Positions 27,238 through 36,913 of a stretch of DNA of 64,000 nt are shown piece after piece. The notes beneath the pieces were generated by a model. It made no database searches. It was not told the origin of the DNA and worked only from the letters and a program-made list of their open reading frames with translations. The first letter of the stretch is position 1, and every line of letters starts with the position of its first letter. This stretch comes from Streptomyces violaceoruber (lineage in GTDB: Bacteria > Actinomycetota > Actinomycetes > Streptomycetales > Streptomycetaceae). The position numbers and the translations under genes were made by a program. The stretch covers positions 3,844,001 through 3,908,000 of the forward strand of contig NZ_CP137734.1 of the NCBI RefSeq assembly GCF_033406955.1, given 5' to 3'.

Positions 27238-27806
27238 AGCCCGCCTCACAACGGGGCTCCGTCGACGGACTCGGCTCGTCGCTGCCCATCGCGTCGATGC
27301 TGCCGGCCGTCTTCGCCGACGACGACCTCGCGCTGCGCTTCGTCGCCGGGCTCGACGACGTCCTCGCACCCATCCTGAACGTCCTGGACTGCCTGGACAC
27401 CTACTTCGACCCCGCCCTCACCCCGGCGGACTTCGCGCAGTGGCTCGGCACCTGGGTCGGCGCGGAGACCGACGGCACCGAGGCCGAACCGATGCTGCGC
27501 GCCGCCGTCGCCGCCGCCGCCCGGCTGCACCGCGTACGCGGCACGCTCCAGGGCCTGTCCGAAACCGTCCGGCTCGCCTTCGGTGTCGCGCCGGAGATCA
27601 CCGAGAGCGGCGGCGCCACCTGGAACGCCCGGCCGCTCGGCCCGTTCCCCGGCCGTCCCCGCCCGCAGCTGCACGTCGCGCTCCGGCTGCCCGAACCCAG
27701 GCCCGTCGACGTCCACCGGCTGGACGCCCTCGTCGCCGCCGCCCGCCCCGCCCACATGCCCTACACGGTCGAAGTGACCGCCTCCGAAAGGACCCCGGAG
27801 AGATGA
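27234..27806 (+). CDS. gpI-like baseplate tail protein (TIGR02242-like)
   Basis: 190 residues, GTG start overlapping the baseplate J stop by 4 bases. The core GSSLPIASMLPAVFADDDLA, FVAGLDDVLAPILNVLDCLD, FDPALTPADFAQWLGTWVG and RLHRVRGTLQGLSETVRLAF is the phage tail protein domain paired with the preceding J-like family. It likely completes the wedge in the position filled by Pvc12 in other systems. ATGA overlap with the next gene. Confidence 0.88.
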   Translation: MKPASQRGSVDGLGSSLPIASMLPAVFADDDLALRFVAGLDDVLAPILNVLDCLDTYFDPALTPADFAQWLGTWVGAETDGTEAEPMLRAAVAAAARLHRVRGTLQGLSETVRLAFGVAPEITESGGATWNARPLGPFPGRPRPQLHVALRLPEPRPVDVHRLDALVAAARPAHMPYTVEVTASERTPER

Positions 27807-29209
27807 CCACGCAGAACTGCGCCGAGTGCGGAACCCCCGCGGAACCGGGCCAGTCCTTCTGCGACGCGTGCGGCGCCGTGCTCAGCTGGGACCAGGCCGG
27901 TGCCGCCCGCACCGCGCGGCCCGCCGCCGCCACGTCCGACCAGCGCCCCGGCTTCGACGCCTTCGCGGGCGCGGGCGTGCCCCCCGCCCGCACCGGCCGC
28001 CCGGCCACGGCACCCGCCGACGAACCGGCCGGCGCCATCGGGGAGAACCCGACGCTGCCCCAGCAGCGCCGTACGGCCGGCGACGCGGACAGCCCGGCCG
28101 GAGACGCCGCGGCCACCACCGGGGACACACCCGGCACCGGGAACACCCCGGGCGCCGCCCCCGGCGCGGGAGCCGCCGCGGACCCGGACGCCGCTCCGGG
28201 AGCCGCCGCCCGCCCGGCGCCCGGCACCGACGAGACCGCCCCCACCGCCCCGGTGCCGTCCGCCGCCGCCTCCGCGCCCGCCCCGAACGCGCTCACCGAC
28301 ACCATGTCCGACCGGGCCCGCTCGCTGCTCGTCCCCGTCGCCGACCCCGAGGCACCCGCCCCGGCGGCGCCCCCCGCCGTCGCCCCCGTCCTGCCCGGCC
28401 GCCCCGACGCGGACCGGCCGCAGGTCCGCGCCCCCGGCCACCAGCCGGACATCGCCAACGGCCCGCCCTGCCCGTGGTGCTCCACCCCCAACCGCCCCGA
28501 CCGCCACTACTGCGCCCGCTGCGCCATGCCCCTGGTCGCGAGCGGCGACCAGGCCTCCCTGCGGGCCCCCTGGTGGCGGCGGCTCTTCGGCGGACGGCGT
28601 CAGGAGACCCCGTGGGCCGGCGACCGTCCCCGCCTGCGCCGCGTCTTCGACCGCATCGGCACCTGGATCACCGTCGCCGTCGTGGCCACCCTGGCCGTCC
28701 TCGGCTTCATGTACATCCCCGACGGCGTCCAGAACACCCGCGACCACTTCGCCAAGCGCGCCCCCGTCTCCCCGGACGGCATCAAGGCCTCGCGCTCCTT
28801 CCCCGGCCACAATCCCGAGCTCCTCATCGACAAGCTCAGCAACACCTGGTGGGGGCCGGGCATCACGGAGTCCGGCCAGGGCCAGTGGGTCGAGGCGAGC
28901 TTCACCGAGCCGACCCGGCTGCTCGACGTGATCATCACCCCCGGCGTCTCCACCCGCGCCGACAAGCTGCGGGAGTCGGCCCTGCCGCACCGCGTCAAGG
29001 CGACGATCACCATGAAGGACGGGTCGGTCAAGACCCGCGACCTCACCCTGGACCAGGGCGCCGGCGGCCAGCGACGTCCGTTCCGCGTCGGCGAGGTCAC
29101 CAAGGTCCGCTTCACCATCGAGTCCGCCCACGCGGCGTCCGCCAAGAAGCAGGTGGCCATCTCCGAGATCGAGTTCTTCGGCCCGTCCAGCGCCAACCGC
29201 TCCTCCTGA
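27803..29209 (+). CDS. cisA: Zinc-ribbon membrane protein with C-terminal glycan-binding-like domain, CisA-like
   Basis: 468 residues, coupled to the tail genes by a 4-base overlap. An N-terminal zinc ribbon (CAECGTPAEPGQSFCDACG, residues about 6-24), about 180 disordered Ala/Pro residues, a second zinc ribbon (CPWCSTPNRPDRHYCARCA, about 223-241), one membrane helix near 293-313 (WITVAVVATLAVLGFMYI), and an extracytoplasmic discoidin/NADase-type glycan-binding-like domain (about 330-462; NTWWGPGITESGQGQWVEAS, TRLLDVIITPG). This layout matches my recollection of S. coelicolor CisA, a membrane protein needed for CIS firing and cell death. Symbol by architecture and position, not by alignment. 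Confidence 0.75.
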   Translation: MTTQNCAECGTPAEPGQSFCDACGAVLSWDQAGAARTARPAAATSDQRPGFDAFAGAGVPPARTGRPATAPADEPAGAIGENPTLPQQRRTAGDADSPAGDAAATTGDTPGTGNTPGAAPGAGAAADPDAAPGAAARPAPGTDETAPTAPVPSAAASAPAPNALTDTMSDRARSLLVPVADPEAPAPAAPPAVAPVLPGRPDADRPQVRAPGHQPDIANGPPCPWCSTPNRPDRHYCARCAMPLVASGDQASLRAPWWRRLFGGRRQETPWAGDRPRLRRVFDRIGTWITVAVVATLAVLGFMYIPDGVQNTRDHFAKRAPVSPDGIKASRSFPGHNPELLIDKLSNTWWGPGITESGQGQWVEASFTEPTRLLDVIITPGVSTRADKLRESALPHRVKATITMKDGSVKTRDLTLDQGAGGQRRPFRVGEVTKVRFTIESAHAASAKKQVAISEIEFFGPSSANRSS

Positions 29210-29216
29210 CCCGGGC

Positions 29217-29246
29217 CGGGGCCCTGCCGCCGTCGGCGGGGCCCCG
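29217..29246 (+). terminator. Hairpin after the CIS operon
   Basis: A 12-base-pair G/C stem (one G-T pair) with a 6-base loop begins 8 bases after the cisA-like stop. No U-tract, as is common in Streptomyces. It probably ends the structural operon. Confidence 0.6.
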
Positions 29247-29327
29247 CGCGAACCCGGAAGCGGCCGCGCCCCACCCGAACGGACGCCACACCATGCGCCC
29301 CCCTCCGGGCCACCGGAGGCTGAGGCC

Positions 29328-30965
29328 ATGCCCCCAGCACGAGCGATATCCACCGCCGTCCTGCTGTCCACGGCCACCCTGCTCGCCTCTTCCCTGACGG
29401 CCTGCGCGCCCACGGACCGGGACGGCGACCGGCAGGGCGACACCGGCGGCACCACCAGCGACGCACAGGCCCTGAACGACCTCCGCGCCCAGTCCCCGCA
29501 CTGGCGGGACTGCCCCGCCCCGGCCCCGATCCAGGGCGGCGGCGAAGCCCCCGGCGCGCTCCCCGACGGCACCCCGTGGCAATGCGCCACCCTGCGCACG
29601 CCGTTGGACTGGAAGAACCCCTCCGGCGAGACCATGGACCTCGCACTCGTGCGGGCCCGCACCAGCGGCACCCCGGACGACCGGATCGGCTCCCTGCTCT
29701 TCAACTTCGGCGGCCCCGGCGGCTCCGGCGTCGCCACCCTTCCGGGCCTGGCCGCCGACTACGAGAAACTCCGCACCCGCTACGACCTCGTCAGCTTCGA
29801 CCCGCGCGGCGTCGGCAACAGCGGCGGCGTGCGCTGCCCGGACGCCGGCCTCCCCGACGAGGACGAGATCGACGGCATCCCCGACGACGGGGGCGACGAG
29901 ACCGACGCGCTCGTCCGCTTCAACCGGGAGACCGCGGCCGCCTGCGAGAAGAACTCCGGCGACACCCTCCCCTACGTCGGCACCACCCAGGCCGCCCGGG
30001 ACATGGACCTGATGCGCCAGGCCCTCGGCGACGAGAAGCTGCACTACCTCGGCATCTCCTACGGCACCGAACTCGGCGGCGTCTACGCGCACTTGTTCCC
30101 GGAGCACGTCGGCCGCGCCGTACTCGACGGTGTCGTCGACCCGACCCAGGACACGATGGAGGAAGCCCTCGCCCAGGCCGGCGGCTTCCAGCTCGCCTTC
30201 GAGCACTTCGCCGCCTGGTGCGCCCGGCAGGGCTGCACACTGGGCGAGGACGCCGAGGACATCGTGGACCTCGTCGTCGGCCTGGAAGCGGCCCTGGACG
30301 ACACCCCCCTGTCCACCCCGGACGACGGCGAACTCGACGGCGACGCCCTCGTCGCGGCCGTCACCGGCGCCCTCTACCGGCAGGACTACTGGCCCGCGCT
30401 CCGGGTCGGTCTGGAAGCCGCCGACGACGACGACGGCGACGTCCTGCACGACCTCGCCGAAGCCCTCGGCCAGCACGGCACCGGTGGCGGCACGGACGAC
30501 GGCACGACCGACGAGGAAAGCAACGAGGACGACGCCTTCCGGGCCATCACCTGCGCCGACTCCAGCAGCCGCTACACGGTCGCGGACGTCCTGTCCCGCC
30601 TGCCGGACTTCATCGAGGCCTCCCCGCTCTTCGGCCCCGGCCTCGCCTGGAGCACCCTGTCCTGCGACGGCTGGCCGGTCCCCGGAGCGGCCCGGCACCC
30701 CGAGGTCAGCGCCCCGGGCGCGCCCCCGGTCCTCCTCGTCGGCAACACCGGCGACCCCGCCACCCCCTACGAGGGCGCCGCCCGCATGGCGCGGCGCCTC
30801 GGCGAGAAGGTGGGCGTCGAGCTGACGTACGAGGGCGAGGGCCACGGCGCCTACGACAGCGGCAACACCTGCGTCCGGAACGCCGTCGACGCCTACCTGC
30901 TGAACGGCACCCTCCCGAAGCCCGGCACGGTCTGCGAGGCCGAACCCCTGCCGGAGGGCAAGTAG
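29328..30965 (+). CDS. Secreted lipoprotein alpha/beta-hydrolase, tripeptidyl-aminopeptidase-like
   Basis: 545 residues. The signal peptide ends in the lipobox SSLTAC (Cys about 25), so it should be a membrane-anchored lipoprotein. Core fold motifs: LFNFGGPGGSGV (oxyanion loop), SFDPRGVGNSGGVRCPD, nucleophile elbow GISYGTELGG, acid region LLVGNTGDPATPYEGA and His in YEGEGHGAYDSGN. The C-terminal TAP-like domain carries the Asp and His. Substrates of the SlpD/Tap family are N-terminal tripeptides. Two acidic insertions (about 180-205 and 365-405) are notable. Stands alone between the CIS operon and tRNA-Thr. Confidence 0.9.
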   Translation: MPPARAISTAVLLSTATLLASSLTACAPTDRDGDRQGDTGGTTSDAQALNDLRAQSPHWRDCPAPAPIQGGGEAPGALPDGTPWQCATLRTPLDWKNPSGETMDLALVRARTSGTPDDRIGSLLFNFGGPGGSGVATLPGLAADYEKLRTRYDLVSFDPRGVGNSGGVRCPDAGLPDEDEIDGIPDDGGDETDALVRFNRETAAACEKNSGDTLPYVGTTQAARDMDLMRQALGDEKLHYLGISYGTELGGVYAHLFPEHVGRAVLDGVVDPTQDTMEEALAQAGGFQLAFEHFAAWCARQGCTLGEDAEDIVDLVVGLEAALDDTPLSTPDDGELDGDALVAAVTGALYRQDYWPALRVGLEAADDDDGDVLHDLAEALGQHGTGGGTDDGTTDEESNEDDAFRAITCADSSSRYTVADVLSRLPDFIEASPLFGPGLAWSTLSCDGWPVPGAARHPEVSAPGAPPVLLVGNTGDPATPYEGAARMARRLGEKVGVELTYEGEGHGAYDSGNTCVRNAVDAYLLNGTLPKPGTVCEAEPLPEGK

Positions 30966-30979
30966 CGCCCCGGACCAAC

Positions 30980-31018
30980 GCCGACGCCCCCGCGATCCAG
31001 GATCGCGGGGGCGTCGGC
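30980..31018. terminator. Strong bidirectional hairpin between hydrolase and tRNA-Thr
   Basis: A perfect 19-base stem (30980-30998 with 31000-31018) around a minimal loop lies 15 bases past the hydrolase stop. It would stop transcription from both the hydrolase and the leftward tRNA. Confidence 0.8.
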
Positions 31019-31031
31019 GGGCCGGCTTCGG

Positions 31032-31105
31032 AGCCCCCTGTCGGATTCGAACCGACGACCTTCGCTTTACAAGAGCGGCGCTCTGACCAGCTGAGCTAAG
31101 GAGGC
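31032..31105 (-). tRNA. tRNA-Thr (anticodon TGT)
   Basis: A 74-base cloverleaf: acceptor GCCTCCT with AGGGGGC, D-arm GCTC/GAGC, anticodon loop CTTGTAA (TGT), T-arm GTCGG-TTCGAAT-CCGAC, discriminator T. The 3' CCA is not encoded. One C-A mismatch tops the anticodon stem. tRNA genes are frequent integration sites, but no duplicated 3' end is seen nearby. Confidence 0.95.
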
Positions 31106-31324
31106 ACGCGCGCGTCGGGCGCGCGCAGGCTGCTCCACTGTACACAGAGCCGGTGAACGATGTGATGCGAAAATTTCGGCGGAATTCACAGACTCCCAGC
31201 TACTGACAGATCAGGTGAACGCCGGGTACCGTCCTGCTCAGCTTCACCCGTGTGGACTACACCACCACCTTCCTACAACGGATCGTCCGGCACGTTCCTG
31301 CCGGTAGAAGGGGGCCCTTTCACC

Positions 31325-32461
<1,137 letters not shown>

Positions 32462-32495
32462 GAAACCACGCGACCGGGTGATTTCACCCGCGTTG

Positions 32496-32535
32496 ACGAA
32501 AAGAGCCCCGCGGCCTGCTGCGGGGCTCTTTTCGT
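32496..32535. terminator. Rho-independent terminator after msiK
   Basis: A 16-base perfect stem (32496-32511 with 32520-32535) with A-tract and T-tract arms works in both directions. One of the few classical U-tract terminators in the window. Confidence 0.9.
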
Positions 32536-32671
32536 TGTCGACAAATACCCCGGCACAACGGACGTTTCGACCGATGTTCGTCAATCTCCTATCCCGTTCT
32601 CGGCCGCTCTTCATCCCCCGTTAGGGTGACTAAATGTCGCCAAATCATTACCGGGCGCTACCCTCACTCGC

Positions 32672-33130
32672 GTGAAGCACTCCGTGAAGCACTCCACCAC
32701 CCGACAGACGCGACGCGGCCGGGGCCCCGCCCGCCGGATCGGCCGCTCTCTCGCCTTCGTCCTGCCCGTCGTCCTGGTGCTCTCCGGGACTCTCGCGGTC
32801 ACCCGCGTCAACTGGTCCGGGGATCCCTCGGACTCGGTGCTCGCCGCGTCGGAGGCCACCTCGCCCAAGGCCTCCTCCGCCCGCGCCCCGCACGAGGTGC
32901 TGCGCGACCGGCTGCTGACCGAGTTGCAGGAGGAGGACCCGGGCGTCGCGCTGACCCACCTCCAGCAGGCGGTGAACGAGCGCCCGTCGCTGGCCGACCA
33001 CTGCGCGACCATCGCCCGCGCCCTCGGCCGCGCCGCGGTGAAGGTCTACGGCCCGACGCGCGCCCAGTCGTACGCCCGTCCCGTCTGCGACACCGCCTTC
33101 GCCTCGGGCGTCCTGGCCGCGCACGGCTAG
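32672..33130 (+). CDS. Small membrane-anchored or secreted hypothetical protein
   Basis: 152 residues, GTG start. A basic N-terminus (about 1-26) precedes one hydrophobic helix, SLAFVLPVVLVLSGTLAV, acting as signal anchor. The outside part has two conserved-looking Cys (DHCATIA, RPVCDTAF), possibly a disulfide, and helices around LLTELQEEDPGVALTHLQQA. This matches the small conserved gene I recall between msiK and the nucleotidyltransferase in streptomycetes. No function known. Confidence 0.8.
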   Translation: MKHSVKHSTTRQTRRGRGPARRIGRSLAFVLPVVLVLSGTLAVTRVNWSGDPSDSVLAASEATSPKASSARAPHEVLRDRLLTELQEEDPGVALTHLQQAVNERPSLADHCATIARALGRAAVKVYGPTRAQSYARPVCDTAFASGVLAAHG

Positions 33131-33171
33131 GACCCTCCGGAGGCGGCTGGGGCGCCGCGTACAGTTCGGGC

Positions 33172-33909
33172 ATGACCGATCCGAACGCCGCGTCCCGCCG
33201 CCCCGTTCAAGCCGTCGTCCTGGCCGGCGGGCAGGGTTCCCGGCTGCGCCCCTACACCGACGACCGGCCCAAGCCGATGGTCGAGATCCCGGGCACCGGG
33301 ACCCCGATCATCGGCCATCAGCTCGCCTGGCTCGCCGAGGAGGGCGTCACCGACGTCGTCGTCTCCTGCGGTCATCTGGCCGAGGTGCTCCAGAAGTGGC
33401 TGGAGAGCGCCGATCTGCCGCTCTCCGTCACCACCGTCGTGGAGACCGAGCCGCTGGGCCGAGGCGGCGGCCTCCGGTACGCCGCCGCCCACCTCCCGCA
33501 CCCGGACCGGTCCTGGTACGCCACCAACGGCGACATCTGGACCCGGTTCTCGCTGCGCGACATGGCCGACTTCCACGCCGAGCGGGACGCCGTCGCGACC
33601 CTCGCCCTGGCCCGCCCGCGGCTGCCGTGGGGCGCCGTGCAGACGGACGGCTTCGGGCACATCACCGACTTCATCGAGGCACCGCCGTCGACCTTCGAGA
33701 TCAACGCGGGCGTCTACGTCTTCTCCCCCGAGTTCGCCGCGATGCTCCCGGAGCGCGGCGACCACGAGCGCACCACCTTCCCCCGGCTGGCCCGTGAACA
33801 CCGGCTGGCCGGCTTCCCGATCCCGCAGGGCTCCTACTGGCGGGCGATCGACACCGCGAAGGACCTGACGGAAGCGGCCCGGGAGCTGGCGGCCCTGTCC
33901 GGCCGCTGA
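33172..33909 (+). CDS. Sugar nucleotidyltransferase (NTP_transferase family)
   Basis: 245 residues. Signature VLAGGQGSRLRPYTDDRPKP near residue 15 (GGxGxRLxPxTxxxPKP), then a metal-binding region WYATNGDIWTRF and FEINAGVYVFSPE. It resembles glucose-1-phosphate thymidylyl/mannose-1-phosphate guanylyltransferases but is short and lacks the C-terminal hexapeptide domain, so the sugar is unknown. A GGAGG lies about 30 bases upstream of the ATG; the spacing is long. Probably makes an NDP-sugar for glycosylation. Confidence 0.9.
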   Translation: MTDPNAASRRPVQAVVLAGGQGSRLRPYTDDRPKPMVEIPGTGTPIIGHQLAWLAEEGVTDVVVSCGHLAEVLQKWLESADLPLSVTTVVETEPLGRGGGLRYAAAHLPHPDRSWYATNGDIWTRFSLRDMADFHAERDAVATLALARPRLPWGAVQTDGFGHITDFIEAPPSTFEINAGVYVFSPEFAAMLPERGDHERTTFPRLAREHRLAGFPIPQGSYWRAIDTAKDLTEAARELAALSGR

Positions 33910-33924
33910 CCGCCCCGGACCCAT

Positions 33925-33979
33925 GCCGTACGACGGCGGGGCCCCGCACATCCCGTGCGGGGCCCCGCTGTCGTACGGC
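33925..33979. terminator. Long hairpin between convergent genes
   Basis: Arms of about 25 bases pair around an ATCCC-type loop between the nucleotidyltransferase stop and the DoxX gene stop. Serves both convergent genes. Confidence 0.8.
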
Positions 33980-33997
33980 GCGGAGCGCGCGCTGCGG

Positions 33998-35719
33998 CTA
34001 GCCCAGGAGGCCGCCCACGAGGCGGCTGCCGGGCTCTCCGGTGGTGGAGGAGCCGCCGCCGTCACCGCTTCCGGTGGAGCCGGTGGAGCCGCCGCTGCCG
34101 CCGCCGGTCGAGGTGCCGCCCGCGGTCGGTCCGGCCGTGGTGCTCGGGGCCTGGCCGACCGGGGAGGACTGGCGGGGCGGGGCCTGACCCGTGGTGCCCT
34201 GGGTCTGGCTCGGCGTACCGCCGCCGGTGGCGGTGCCGCTGCTGTCGCGGGTCGCTCCCGGGGTGGTCGCGGAGTCCCCGGAGGGCGTGGACGCCCCGCT
34301 GGTGGCGCCCTGGGTGGGTGAGGCGGAGGCCTCCGGAGAGGAGGCCTTCGGCTCGCGGGTGCCGGGCTCCTGCGGGAGCGGGGAGCCGGGCAGTTCGTTG
34401 CGCGGGGACTCGCCGGGCCCGGGGACGACCACGCGGTCGGCGTCCCGGACGGCACCGCCGAGGACGGAGCCGACGAGGAGGGTGACACCGGCGACGAGGA
34501 AGGTGATGAGCGCACCGCGGCGCAGGACGTAGCGGCGCAGGTCCCAGATGTCGGAGCGGGGGCCGAGCCGGCGCCAGGCGCTGCCCGCGAGCCTGCCGTC
34601 CACGGAGTAGACGGGCGCCCCGGCGATGATCAGCGGGGACCAGGCGGCGAGGTAGATGATGTCGGGCGCGTCGTAGACCGGGACGCTCTTCCAGCTGACG
34701 GTGACCAGGAGCGCGGCGGACAGGCCGGCGCCGATCACGGCGGCCACCCGCTGCCAGCAGCCGAGGACGGTCAGGACGCCCACCAGCACCTGGAGGAAGG
34801 CGATGACCAGCCCGGCGCCCACCGGGTGGGCGAGGGCGAACTGGCGCAGCGGCTCCGCGACGTCCCAGGGGTGCAGGGTGTTGAGCCACTTGACCATCGA
34901 GCCGCGTTCGCCGCCGTCGAAGTAGACGGGGTCGCAGAGCTTGCCCATGCCGGCGTAGATGGAGATGAAGCCGAGGAAGACGCGCAGCGGAAGCAGGACG
35001 ACGCCGAGGTTCATGCGGCGGCCGGGGAAGTAGGCGTGCCGCGCCGGGTCGTCGGTGCGGCGCCTGCTGCGGGGCTCGCCCGGGTCCGTGTCCTCGCCGT
35101 AGCCGTCGGAGCCGTAGTCGTCGGAGCCGTAGCCGGTGCCGAACTCCTGCGTGCCGTAGGCGGAGTCGTCGTAGGCCGGCTCGTCGTACGCGCTGCCGAC
35201 GGTGCGCATGGCGGGCAGCAGCCGGGTGCCGTCGGGCACGGGGCCGCGCTGGGCGCCGACGAGCGGGGTCTCCAGCGTCTGGGTGGCGGGGCCGTCGTCG
35301 TAGTCCAGGGGGCCGCCGTCGAGGTCGACCCGCGGGATGACCTGCGTGGCTCCGGCGTCGCCCGCGTGGTCGGCGGCCGGGTCCTCGGCGTACTGACCGG
35401 CTCCCGCCCGCACCGCCTGGAGCAGCCGGTGCGCGCCGGTGTCGTCCGGGTCGGACCGCCCGCTCCACACGACGGCGCGGCGACGGCCCGGGGCGCCGGG
35501 CATGCGGGCGGGGTCCTGGGTGGCGCTCAGGTGCCGCGCGATCCGCGGGGACTGGGTCCGCCGGGCGGAGGCACCGAACTGCACGCGGAAGCTCGCGTGG
35601 TTGACGATGACCTGGGCCGGATCGCTCGGCACCTTCACCATGCTCAGCGCGGGAGCGTCGTCGTATCCCGACGAGCGGTCCCCCGTGGGTGTGCGGGGTG
35701 TTCTGGTGTCCACACTCAT
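33998..35719 (-). CDS. DoxX-family membrane protein with long disordered ends
   Basis: 573 residues. Residues 1-235 are soluble and acidic with Tyr/Gly/Asp repeats (YGSDDYGSDGYGEDTD). The DoxX-like membrane region covers about 240-400: LGVVLLPLRVFLGFISIYAG with GKL, then three more helices. A fifth helix lies near 420-440 (LITFLVAGVTLLVGSVLGGA), and the last 130 residues are Gly/Ser/Thr/Pro-rich. DoxX proteins are linked to redox and thiol stress; the long tails are not part of the usual fold. ATG 35719. Confidence 0.85.
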   Translation of the reverse strand: MSVDTRTPRTPTGDRSSGYDDAPALSMVKVPSDPAQVIVNHASFRVQFGASARRTQSPRIARHLSATQDPARMPGAPGRRRAVVWSGRSDPDDTGAHRLLQAVRAGAGQYAEDPAADHAGDAGATQVIPRVDLDGGPLDYDDGPATQTLETPLVGAQRGPVPDGTRLLPAMRTVGSAYDEPAYDDSAYGTQEFGTGYGSDDYGSDGYGEDTDPGEPRSRRRTDDPARHAYFPGRRMNLGVVLLPLRVFLGFISIYAGMGKLCDPVYFDGGERGSMVKWLNTLHPWDVAEPLRQFALAHPVGAGLVIAFLQVLVGVLTVLGCWQRVAAVIGAGLSAALLVTVSWKSVPVYDAPDIIYLAAWSPLIIAGAPVYSVDGRLAGSAWRRLGPRSDIWDLRRYVLRRGALITFLVAGVTLLVGSVLGGAVRDADRVVVPGPGESPRNELPGSPLPQEPGTREPKASSPEASASPTQGATSGASTPSGDSATTPGATRDSSGTATGGGTPSQTQGTTGQAPPRQSSPVGQAPSTTAGPTAGGTSTGGGSGGSTGSTGSGDGGGSSTTGEPGSRLVGGLLG

Positions 35720-35836
35720 CTAACCGAGTGATGTGTCGTTAGGACACTGCCTTGACCGGCCCGATCTGTCCGGACCGCGTCAAGCATGTCCGGACAGCCT
35801 CGAACACCCCGTTTGGGCTATACGGCGAACGCTTGT

Positions 35837-36781
35837 TCAGGAGCGCCGACGCGCCGCCTCGTACAGCACGATCCCGGCCGCCACACCCGCGTTGAGGGAC
35901 TCGGCCCCGCCCGGCATCGGAATGCGCACGCGGAAGTCGCACGTCTCGCCGACGAGCCGCGACAGTCCCTTGCCCTCGCTGCCCACGACGATGACCACGG
36001 GACCGTCCAGGGCCGCCAGGTCGCCGAGTTCGGCCTCGCCGTCGGCGGCGAGGCCGACGACCGTGATGCCGGCCTTCTGGTACTGCTCCAGCGCCCGGGT
36101 GAGGTTGGTGGCGCGGGCCACCGGCGTACGGGCGGCCGTACCGGCGGACGTCTTCCAGGCGCCCGCCGTCATGCCGGCCGCGCGCCGCTCGGGCACGACG
36201 ACGCCGTGGCCGCCGAAGGCGGAGACGGAGCGGACGACGGCGCCCAGGTTGCGCGGGTCGGTCACGCCGTCGAGGGCGACGATCAGCGGGTCGGTGCCCT
36301 CGTCGTGGGCGGCGGCGACCAGGTCCTCGGGGTGCGCGTACTCGTACGGCGGGACCTGGAGGACGAGCCCCTGGTGGTTGAGCCCGTTGGTCATGCGGTC
36401 CAGCTCGGGACGCGGCGCCTCCATGAGGTTGATGCCACCGCGCTCGGCGGCGAGCTGGAGGGCCTCGCGCACCCGCTCGTCGTTGTCGATGAACTGCTGG
36501 ACGTAGAGCGTGGAGGCGGGCACGCCCTCGCGCAGCGCCTCGTAGACCGGGTTGCGGCCGACGACCAGCTCGGACGTCGAACGCCCGCCGCCGCGCCGCT
36601 GCTGCGGGCGGCCGCCGGTGGTGCGGCGCGCCTTGGCGTTGGCGGCGCGCTGCTTGGCGTGCCCCTTGCGCATCTCGGCGGGGGGCGTCGGCCCCTTGCC
36701 TTCCAGGCCCCGGCGTCGCTTGCCGCCGCTGCCGACCTGCGCGCCCTTCTTGCCGGACATGCGGCGGTTGTTCGCGGCCAT
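35837..36781 (-). CDS. rlmB: 23S rRNA (guanosine-2'-O-)-methyltransferase RlmB/TrmH family
   Basis: 314 residues. The first 68 are a basic Arg/Gly/Lys-rich RNA-binding extension typical of actinobacteria. Then comes the substrate-binding domain (STSELVVGRNPVYEALREGV) and the SPOUT domain with motifs DGVTDPRNLGAVVRS, VVGSEGKGLSRLV and SLNAGVAAGIVLYEA that form the SAM-binding knot. Downstream of cysS and in the same direction, a common actinobacterial pair. Confidence 0.93.
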   Translation of the reverse strand: MAANNRRMSGKKGAQVGSGGKRRRGLEGKGPTPPAEMRKGHAKQRAANAKARRTTGGRPQQRRGGGRSTSELVVGRNPVYEALREGVPASTLYVQQFIDNDERVREALQLAAERGGINLMEAPRPELDRMTNGLNHQGLVLQVPPYEYAHPEDLVAAAHDEGTDPLIVALDGVTDPRNLGAVVRSVSAFGGHGVVVPERRAAGMTAGAWKTSAGTAARTPVARATNLTRALEQYQKAGITVVGLAADGEAELGDLAALDGPVVIVVGSEGKGLSRLVGETCDFRVRIPMPGGAESLNAGVAAGIVLYEAARRRS

Positions 36782-36913
36782 GAGTTACCTGTCTCCGCTC
36801 TCTACGGGAGTGTGCGTGGTGCTTGGCGTGGTGGTGCGTCTTATGCAGTGTGCCGCCCGGAGGGCCGGGCGGCACAATCGATCTACTGCGTGATCTACGA
36901 TTCCGGGCCCGGG

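Noticed and set aside
31032..31105. tRNA-Thr as an integration site of the CIS region
   Set aside because: No direct repeat of the tRNA 3' end was found in the window.
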